Positions 55,536 through 64,000 of a stretch of DNA of 64,000 nt are shown here, in pieces. The stretch is from Siphonodentalium dalli (lineage: Eukaryota > Mollusca > Scaphopoda > Gadilida > Siphonodentaliidae), in assembly GCA_032622095.1 (NCBI GenBank), contig CP136063.1:36558106-36622105 (forward strand), written 5' to 3'. Numbering within the stretch: the first letter of the stretch is position 1; each line of letters opens with the position of its first letter. A model generated the notes under the pieces. It was given only the letters and a program-made list of their open reading frames with translations. It made no database searches and was not told the origin of the DNA. The position numbers and the translations under genes were made by a program.

Positions 55536-55726
55536 TTAATAGACATTGTTTCTGTACTACATGTAGTATATTATGTATGTGTCTCACTTGAATTTTATAA
55601 AATAGCCTATTATATGAATTAGAGTGATAATGGTACATTTTGTAAGTCTCATTTCAAGCAGAATAATCATAGTCCATTCAACCAAAAGATATCTGACAAT
55701 ATCGTATAAGCATTTCCAATCCATAC

Positions 55727-56383
55727 CGCCTGATGTGGGCATATCTATAACTTATGATTGCTATACTCAGACAGATGGACCCAAAAAATCAGCATTTTTA
55801 TGTAAACAAAGATGAATAACTATAAAACAAAAAAGCAAAACAAAACAGTTGAATGTGCCATTAAATGTCCTCATAGTGGTGAACATCCATACAAAATTTC
55901 ATTGAGATCTGAGCATTACTGTTCAAGTTATGACCTCAGAATTGACGTCGGATGGACCAAACAGCCAACATTTCCAGAAATACAAAGATGAATAACTCTA
56001 GAATGGAAAAACGGAACAGAACAATGGAACCCTCTATTGAATGTCCTCATAGTAGCGAACATCCGTACCAAATTTCATTGAGATCCCAGCACAACTGTTG
56101 AAGTTACGACATGAACAGACCCCAGACAGACCAAAATGCCAACATTTCCAGATAAACAAAGATGAAACACTCTAGAATGGAAAATCCGAACAAAACGATG
56201 GAACCCTCTATTTAATGTCCTCATAGTAGTGAACATCCGTACCTAAATTCATTGAGATCCGAGTACTACTGTTCAAGTTATGACATGAACAGACATCGGA
56301 CGGACGTATGGATGGACGCACGGATGGACAGGTGCAAAACAGTATACCCCCCCCCCCCCCCCTTTTTTTTAAAAGGGGTATAC
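55727..56383. repeat. Inserted block of three ~175 bp tandem units
   Basis: AATGTCCTCATAGT recurs at about 55864, 56040 and 56214, each followed by GAACATCC-TACCAAATTTCATTGAGATC-type sequence. The block is absent from the related copy near 20860 and ends with a poly-C/poly-T hairpin. Confidence 0.75.
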
Positions 56384-57023
56384 AAAATTTCCAAAGTTAT
56401 GTTTGAGAAACTTGATCAAATTGACATCTCAGTAAAATTCAAAATACTGACTCTGCCCTAGATTAGCTCTAAATGCAATGGATTTTCACAAATATTCCAG
56501 GATGAGAACCCCCACCCAAACCTTCCTCCGCTCAGGCCTTCAGGTTGTGCCTTTGGCATATCATTGCCCAAAAACAGGTGTCCTCAAAAAATACCTAGAT
56601 CCTTCACTGAATGTGAAGGAGAAGGTGGTGTTCTGAAGCCATCATTAAGAGATCGGTACAAGACGGTCACTCCAATATGTGAACAGTGCAGTGGTGCTGG
56701 ACTGACTCCAGTTGTCGCCAGACCATATGGGAAATATTAGGATTATCAAAGACTATATTAGTATATAGACTACATGTTGTATTATATATGTAAATATTAA
56801 AGCATATGTAAGATTGAATTGGAGTTTATAGTTTCTCTGTCATCTGGGTTAACATGATTGGGGCTTAGAAGTGCATAGTTTGGGTTATTGACAAGTATTA
56901 TACAGTTATTTTTAAAGATACTGAAAAAAAAAAGTTAACCAAAAAAAAAGAAGTTAAGCCTACCTACCCACCCTAATATTTTTCAGCACGTTAGCGGAAA
57001 CAAACGTATTTTTATGTTAGGCC

Positions 57024-57470
57024 TTAGCACGGGCTACAGGTCGTACCTTTTGTCGGATCATCATAAAATTTGTCATGGATGTTGAAATTGGAATGTAGAT
57101 GGGAACGAGTCATTTTGGGGTCATTCGGCCAAAAAACATGGCCGCCAGCGGCCATCTTTGTTTTCAAAATTCAATCCATTAGCACGGGCCACAGGTCGCA
57201 TTGTTCGCCTGATCATCATGAAATTTGTCATGGATGTTAATATTGACATGTACATATAGATGGGAACGAGTAATTTTGGGGTCATTCGGCCAAAAAACAT
57301 GGCCGCCAGCAGCCATCATGGATGTTAACAATGACATGTAGATGGGAACGAGTCATTTTTGGGTCATTCGGGCAAAAAACATGGCCGCCAGCAGCCATCT
57401 TGGATTTTACTCTTTGTATGACTAAATCCTTTAGCACGGGCTACAGGTCGTACTTTTGTCTGATCATCAT
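57024..57470. repeat. 164 bp repeat block between two transposons
   Basis: Continuation of the array interrupted at 54675. Units carry GTCATTCGGCCAAAAAACAT and CATGGCCGCCAGC. The block ends at GATCATCAT, where the 3.8 kb element begins. Confidence 0.8.
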
Positions 57471-60400
57471 CACACTGACCAACCGTTTCCCCGTTGTGGT
57501 GTGCGTTTGGCCGTTGTGGTGTGGCGAAACGCCGTTGTACGGTGTTTTTGGCGAAATTCGCAAGTGGGTAGGAGAGGACTGATCACCAAAATCGGGATGG
57601 GGAGTTAATGTGCATATTTATTACAATGAGACCCCCCACAGTCCTGAAGAAGGATATTATGCCCAACGAATGAGCACTTCCCTGGCTCTCTGTTTGTTTG
57701 TACGGCTGAGAAATAGCCTACACAAAATGCCAGGGTGGGCATTCTGACCATGGTTCCTCGACATGAAAGCCTTATTTGCTCACCCCTGAACACAATTTGA
57801 CACCCTGCTGGTATTCTCCACGTAAGAAAAATTATCCCCGATCATGCTGGTAACGGCCCCAACTCTCCAATGGCCTAAATATTCAATAAAATCCCAATCG
57901 AAGTGGGTCAACAGCAGCGCAAAAATGACAACGCTGTTGTGGTTTTGATGGCAACAACGTTGTGGTCGGGCTGGTTTTTCGATTTTTGGCGATCATCCAG
58001 TATTTTGATGTTTTTGAGACCAGAACAAGGTGTTTCATGCCTATTTCGTATTGTGTATCCAAAATATTACATGTATTATCCGTATAAGCAATGTTTACTC
58101 GTGCATACATGCCATGTAACCTGTCCCCATAAACACGTTATTGTGCTCCAAATTGAACAAGTCATGCATTTTTCACAGCCAGTTATGAGGTGTTATGAAC
58201 TGCCCGTTAATTGTTCATAAATGCGGGACATTAATCTTCATTTTGACTTATATGCTGTATGGTTTTGGTATATTTAGTGTGAATATACGACCGAAAAGTT
58301 GGTTGAAATTCTATATATCAGGTGGACATATATTTCTCATTGTATTCACCCGTGCCATGATATGTAACCTCATAGTGGCCTTCGAGATGATGATTGCTGT
58401 TAAAAATAGTCAGACAGAATACTAAAATACAGAGTTTATGTTATAATAGACTTACATCAATCATATATATATCGCAGATATTACTAGACAATATGGTATT
58501 GTTAAGTTTGTCCGTTTACATGTATGTTGTGTAAATAAAAGTCAAAACGTTACATATCCCGACTTTGTTTTGCATAACAAGGCGTTCAAACTGTACGCGA
58601 TAATAATAACACTGATAGGGAAACTGGTTATAGCCACTAACCCTGACTAACCCTGAACTTAGATGGACATACTTGAGACACACAATTACAACGTAAACGA
58701 CATGTATAGAAATAACAAACAAAACCTACATATTTAGAACTTTGTTTAGTGATGAACCACGAAAAAGGATAGATATTTGATCCCCCAGTGCTCCTATATG
58801 ATACGGACGGTACTTAGGAACAATTCGCGTTATTTCGTATAAAGACACTTACAAAATAACGTGCATCATTTACAATGTAATGACACCGACCACCCTACCC
58901 CAGACCCACCCACACATAAAAGCGAATTTGGGTCATGATCAATAATATTTAACTAAATGTGGTGTGAGAGTTTAGTGTGTAATACTACAAAAAAATAGAA
59001 AAAATAACTTCTTTTGGGTAGAATTATCCTTGCGTTATCTGAAGATATTTCATGTTCCTCATCTCCCCAATTATGATCCTTACCATATATAAGCTCCAGC
59101 AGTGGACCAATGAAGCTATTTCTATTCTATAACAAAACTCAAGAAGCAGACCAGACACATGTTATTATATAGCATACATCAGATTCATAAATTAGAATTT
59201 CGACGGCGATTATAAATTGTAATTCAATTGACTATTTGTCTTTAAAAACAAGCATTCTGATTGGCCGAGAGCGGATAACTTTCGTTTTCGATTCACCGAC
59301 ATCGGCCGCTTCAGCGTACATCAAATCTGAATGTAGCACGGTCAAATTTCATCGGCGCAGAACGAGTAGCGAAGCGAGCACACCAGTGCGTTGTTGTCTA
59401 TAGATTCCGTTCATCGGCCGCTTCAGCGTACATCAAATCTGAATGTAGCACGGTCAAATTTCATCGGCGCAGAACGAGTAGCGAAGCGAGCACACCAGTG
59501 CGTTGTTGTCTATAGATTCCGTTCATCGGCCGCTTCAGCGTACATCAAATCTGAATGTAGCACGGTCAAATTTCATCGGCGCAGAACGAGTAGCGAAGCG
59601 AGCACACCAGTGCGTTGTTGTCTATAGATTCCGTTCATCTGAATGTGGCACACTGTGTGGCACGGTACAATTTCATCAGCGCAGAACGGAGTAGCAAAAC
59701 GAGCCAACCCGCCCCACAGGAAATGGTTACGGAGCAGTGTCCCGAGTAACGCAATGAACAAACCCAATGATTTGTGCACGGTGACAACGGCGAAATGAAA
59801 GTCTCGATTCGTGTCATGAAAATGACTAAATGATACAGTTTTTTTTGCAAATTCCTTGCTAGATTGAATTACAATGGAGATAAACGTACCAAGCCGGCTC
59901 TTTCACAAACTGTTTTCATGTTCGAATCCCAGAATGTACAACTCAACAGGGTATGTTTATCTCCTAAATGTATTAAGAGAACATGATACTCATGAACGTA
60001 ATCATCATATGGCATATATGGAAACTAATATATTTATATGTGTGGCTTTCTTGAAATACCATTGTTGTAAAACTTTTATGAAATAGGGTGAGGGTAGGTT
60101 TTGAGTACGTTTATAATTTTCGTAATCAAATCACCTATTCGCGCCAAATAAACTTGAGTTGGTCAAACAGCAGTATCATGAGTATACAGGATGGGGAACT
60201 TACGTCACAGTCGTCACTTCGTAATCTATAAACCGCTCACTTCGTACATTTTATGTTATATATTTGGTGCATGAGTTGTGGGCTATGTGAGAGAACAAAT
60301 TAATATGTGTGAATTTTACAAATATCAATTAAACGGTTAAGCAGTGTTTGATGTTCAAATTCGGTGCATATTTCGTTCCTATTTTTCATCTAATTTCTTT

Positions 60401-61289
60401 TATAAATTCAAAGTTTTTATCATCTACTCATTATAAAAGATGTAATGAGAAATTATATGCATCATCCACTAGTTTATTCCATCGGACACAGCCCTTATAT
60501 CCGCTTTAAATCAATTTAAAATCAAATCCGCTTTGGTTAGAGATTCAAAATGTGATGTACGCGCGTTCCACGCCGTGGTATAGGCCTACATGTATGTGGG
60601 CAATAATATACCTTGTTTGGAGCACAAAAAACGTGTTTATGGGGACAGGTTACGTGGCATGTATACACGAGTAAACATTGCTTATACAGATAATACAATG
60701 TACATGTAATATTTTGGATACACAATACCTTGTTCTGGTCTCAAAAACATAAAAATACTGCATGATCGCCAAAAATCGAAAAACCAGCAACGCCACAACG
60801 TTGTTGCCATCAAAACCACAACGTCGTTGTCATTTTTTCGCTGCTGTTGATTCACTTCGATTGGGATTTTATTGAATATTTAGGCCACTGGAGAGTTGGG
60901 GCCATTACCAGCATGATTGGGGATAATTGTTCTTACGGCAAGTGGAGAATACCAGCGGGTTGTCAAAATGTGTTCAGGGGTGAGCAAATAGGGTTTTTAT
61001 GTCGAGGAACCATGGTCAAAATGCCCACCCTAGCATTTTGTGTAGGCTATTTCTCAGCCGTACAAACAAATAGAGAGCCAGGGAAGCGCTCATTCGTTGG
61101 GTATAATATCCTTCTTCAGGGATGTTGGGGGTCTCATTATAATAAATATGCACATTAACTCTCCATCCCGATTTTGGTGGTCAGCCCATCTACCCGCTTG
61201 CGAATTACGCCAAAAACACCGTACAACGGCGTTTCGCCACACCACAACGGCCAAACGCACATCACAACGGGGAAACGGTTGTCAGTGTG
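57471..61289. mobile_element. 3.8 kb element with ~680 bp TIRs, CACACTG ends and 5 bp duplication
   Basis: The left TIR (57471-58158) and right TIR (60616-61289) are inverted copies over about 680 bp with scattered differences, starting CACACTGACCAACCG. ATCAT flanks both ends (57466-57470 and 61290-61294), and the split host repeat GATCATCATAAAATTT is restored across the insertion. A 5 bp duplication and CAC-led ends are properties of Transib/RAG-type transposons; the long TIR is not typical of them. No transposase is seen in the 2.4 kb centre. Confidence 0.85.
59300..59635. repeat. Three near-identical 112 bp tandem units
   Basis: CATCGGCCGCTTCAGCGTAC starts copies at 59300, 59412 and 59524, with no differences seen between them. 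A degenerate fourth piece follows to about 59705. The period is not a multiple of three, so the open frames across it rotate and are artefacts. Confidence 0.92.
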
Positions 61290-61294
61290 ATCAT

Positions 61295-62110
61295 AAAATT
61301 TGTCATGGATGTTAACAATGACATGTAGATGGGAACCAGTCATCTTGGGGTCGTTCGGCCAAAAAACATGACCGTCAGCAGCCATTTGGATTTTACTCTT
61401 TGTATGACTAAATCCTTTAGCATGGGCTACATGTCGTACCTTTAGTCTGATCATCATGAAATTTGTCATGGCTGTTGAAATTGGAATGTAGATGGGAACG
61501 AGTCATTTTGGGGTCATTCGGACAAAAAACATGGCCGCCAGCGCCCCAGCGGCCATCTTGGATTTCAAAATTCAATCCATTAGCAAGGGCTACAGGTCGT
61601 ACTGTTCATCTGATCATTATGAAATTTGTCATGGATGTTAATATTGACATGTAGATGGGAACAAGTAATTTTGGGGTCATTCGGCCAAAAACATAGCTGC
61701 CAGCAGCCATCTTGGATTTTACTCTTTGCATGACTAAATCCTTTGGCACGGGCTACAGGTCTTACCTTTGGTCGGATCATTATGAAATTTGTCTTGACTT
61801 TTGACATTGACATGTAGATGGGAACAAGTAATTTTGGGGTCATTCGGGCATTAAAACATGGCTGCCAGCGGCCATCTTGGATTCTACTCTTTGCATGACT
61901 AAAGCTATCAAATGTTTTAGAATTTTTGGAAAACATAGCCGCCAGCAACAATCTTAGATTTTACTTTTATATACATGTATATATATACATGTATCTCTTC
62001 ATGTTGATAAACTAGTATTAGACATTCAACTTTCCACATTCCTAATCACTCCATCGACAGTAACACATTAAATTATTCCCTTTCCAAGTTGAGCTACAGT
62101 GTCATTGACA
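61295..62110. repeat. 164 bp repeat block, right continuation
   Basis: Resumes the unit interrupted at 57470 and contains about four more copies. It ends with TTCCCTTTCCAAGTTGAGCT at about 62079, the same terminal sequence as at 54560. Confidence 0.8.
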
Positions 62111-62739
62111 CTTTCATTTTGTTTGGCCGTACCTGATTGGATAAAGCGAACAGCTTCACTCGGAGATGACAATTTGTGAAATGTATTGCGAACGTCATTC
62201 AGAGAAGACAAGTATGGAAGCACGATTCACAGCCCTACTTTAAAATTTGGAAGCCCCTCGCATAACATTACAGTTATACAATTATGGTTGTCCATTTGTC
62301 TTTCCATACATTCCAACTGATAGATTTTACATTGAAATCCCATTAAGAACGTACCATTAATCCCCGGCATAAACGCAACTAATCATATTATAGCTTACAA
62401 ATGATGTTTGCGAACACAGTTGCGAACTGGACTTCCTTAAATTAAAAGATTTTCATTTGATCAACAGATTTTGATGATTCTTTCTTACCGTTTCTAATGG
62501 TAAATTATTAAAAACAGATTGATTTTGAATCGTGTAAAAGGTATTAAAGCCATGGTGAGTCATGAGTTTTTCGCTTCTTTGTAGACGTGATAGTGAAACA
62601 CAAAGTTCTAATGACAGAAAATTTGAAATGTGCTCCTTTTGCGGTAATCAATGGAGGTGTGTTAATCACATTAATATCATACGGTAGCTCAATTGGGCTA
62701 CAGTAGATAAAACGAGCTACATGTACCAGTACATAGGAT
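62111..62739. other. No recognised gene
   Basis: Non-coding spacer between two 164 bp repeat blocks. Confidence 0.4.
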
Positions 62740-63115
62740 TTCAATATTCAATCCATTAGCACGGGCTAAAGGTCATACTTTTCATCTGATCATCATGAAA
62801 TTTGTCTTGGATGTTAATATTGACATGTTAGGTGTAGATGGCAACGAGTAATTTTGGGGTCATTCGGCATAAAAACATGGCTGCCAGCAGCCATTTTGAT
62901 TTACTCTTTCCATGACTAAATTTTTTGGCACAGGCCACAGGTTGTACCTTTGGTTGTATCTTTATGAAATTTGTCATGGCTGTTGACATTGACATGTAGA
63001 TGGGAGCTAGTCATTTTGGGGTCATTTGGAAAAAAAATATGGCCGCCAGCAGCCATCTTGGATTTTAAAATTCATTCCATTAGCACAGACTACAGGCTGG
63101 AGCGTTCGTCTGATC
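62740..63115. repeat. 164 bp repeat block, last copies
   Basis: Two to three diverged units with GGCTAAAGGTCATAC, GGTGTAGATGGCAACGAGTA and ATGGCCGCCAGCAGCCATCT. Confidence 0.75.
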
Positions 63116-63469
63116 ACTGAGTCTTGTGTTAATTTATTCCATTGATTGACAATTTCGGGGGTAAAAAGAATATTGGTAATTGTCGGATGTTGTGCCTATC
63201 TGGATGAAGTTTGCTTTGTTTACAGAGGATCGTGTGGTTTTGGATTTTGGGATGAGTACATTATTTGAATCAGAAAAGACGAGATTGTTATTAATTTTGT
63301 AAAAGAAATAAATTTGTCGTTTTGTACCATGTCTCATATCATGTTGGAAATGTGGAAAATGGCAACATACATGTATTAAAAGTTTTTTATATATACGGAA
63401 CTTAGATAGAATGGACTGCTATTTTCTTGAAAATAAGAACACGCAGGTTCTCAATCCGATTTGATGTTC

Positions 63470-63775
63470 CCATATCCTCAGATTCCAACAACATGTTTTG
63501 AAATGCCGCTTCAGTTATCAGAATCGATTATTTGTCCAAAAATAATGCCAACCACAGTCAACTATATTATTAAATTGCCCAAAACCTGTTATCAATATTT
63601 TGTTCAATGAAATGAAAAAGCGACTTGATTTTAGAGTTATCCAGCTTCATCCGCAATTTGGTCCGAGAACGTCTTCTCAACCTTTACTGGGCCACTCAAA
63701 ATTATTGGTCAATATCTGGTCACTCTGAGCTTTGACGGGTGGGTTCCTCGACTCAAATCCGATATTTTTACCCCG
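63470..63775. repeat. Diverged relative of the MITE nested in the Polinton
   Basis: Shares TCAGATTCCAACAAC, TTTTAGAGTTATCCA and CTCTGAGCTTTGA plus GGTTCCTCGACTC with 39289-39595. The terminal AGGTACTCA repeats and TTAA are not evident here. Confidence 0.6.
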
Positions 63776-63803
63776 AAGTCTAGAAAATAGTGATTTGCGT
63801 GCG

Positions 63804-64000
63804 TTCAGTGCCAAGTCCGATTTTTGTATCAACCCATATTTCCTTGATCATTTTTCAAATTTATTGATTATAATAATGTGATACATTGATGGAAAGAGCT
63901 CTAAGAGCTTTCAGTGCCAAGTCCGATTTTTGTATCAACCCATATTTCCTTGATCATTTTTCAAATTTATTGATTATAATAATGTGATACATTGATGGAA
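63804..64000. repeat. 106 bp satellite running off the window end
   Basis: TTCAGTGCCAAGTCCGATTT begins near 63804 and again near 63910. The second copy matches the first to the last base of the window, so the array probably continues. Confidence 0.85.

Larger units (their letters stand above)
54676..57023. mobile_element. Harbinger-like element, 2348 bp, inserted in the 164 bp repeat
   Basis: Ends GGCCTAAAA ... TTAGGCC continue into GTTTGTTTCCGCTAAC and its inverse GTTAGCGGAAACAAAC. The flanking repeat unit AAATCCTTTA / TTAGCACGGG shows a TTA duplication. GG-starting ends and a 3 bp TTA/TAA duplication fit PIF-Harbinger. It carries a nested TTAA MITE, three ~175 bp tandem units and a coding-like relic near 56650-56735. 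Confidence 0.75.

Noticed and set aside
59391-59694. Two overlapping frames with identical peptide segments
   Set aside because: Created by the 112 bp tandem units; the period is not a multiple of three and no domain is present.
1-64000. CRISPR array or prokaryotic operon
   Set aside because: No regularly spaced identical direct repeats with unique spacers; introns, polyadenylation signals and transposon types are eukaryotic.

Overview
The window is eukaryotic, and I read it as metazoan nuclear DNA, probably from a marine invertebrate. It is A+T-rich and full of short palindromic tacatgta runs, poly-C tracts, tandem repeats and many families of short inverted-repeat transposons. Almost no open frame outside one block exceeds 130 codons, and there are no bacterial operons, rRNA genes or CRISPR arrays. 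I cannot name the species. The repeat style would fit a mollusc, brachiopod, hemichordate, echinoderm or lancelet.

The only dense coding block is a 14,172 bp Polinton/Maverick at 27539-41710. It is bounded by 406 bp terminal inverted repeats (TIRs) and an exact 6 bp target duplication (CATAAA at 27533-27538 and 41711-41716). The left part, on the + strand, encodes a protein-primed-type family B DNA polymerase. Its N-terminus is a seven-finger C2H2 array with one 86 bp intron. The rest reads on the - strand as a tightly packed, partly overlapping set. In transcription order these are a NADAR-domain protein, a double-PC4-domain protein, an acidic small protein, an A32/FtsK-type packaging ATPase, a small basic protein, an rve integrase with a C-terminal chromodomain, a small conserved protein, a minor capsid (penton-like) protein, a small basic protein, a double-jelly-roll major capsid protein and an adenain-type cysteine protease. 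Together they make a virus-like set for replication, integration, packaging, capsid and maturation. Two genes carry a single in-frame stop (TGA in the polymerase, TAA in the penton). The acidic gene is probably frameshifted at an A13 tract. The copy is therefore young but probably no longer fully functional.

The most unusual cargo is the intact NADAR (YbiA-like) gene next to the right TIR. Its first ~30 codons are written in the same repeat sequence that builds the TIRs.

Left flank (1-27532): a 1.3 kb non-autonomous hAT with 8 bp duplication (4121-5426), MITEs at 1409, 9770 and 26826, a 98 bp perfect palindrome with 8 bp duplication (11214-11311), a TTAA MITE (14143-14379), a 164 bp repeat block (14384-15510), a foldback pair (16045 and 18085), a truncated Harbinger-like copy (20236-21427), a palindromic ATTTGCGCTTAAGCGCAAAT satellite (21840-23760), and relics of zinc-finger genes near 24.1-25.4 kb.

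Right flank (41717-64000): three more hAT elements (47902-48646 with a BED-finger exon, 49689-50622, 52507-53381), a Harbinger-like 2.35 kb element holding a nested TTAA MITE (54676-57023), and a 3.8 kb element with ~680 bp TIRs starting CACACTG and a 5 bp duplication (57471-61289). The last two sit inside blocks of the 164 bp repeat, and a 106 bp satellite runs off the window end. No convincing intact host gene was found; a few possible exons are listed with low confidence.
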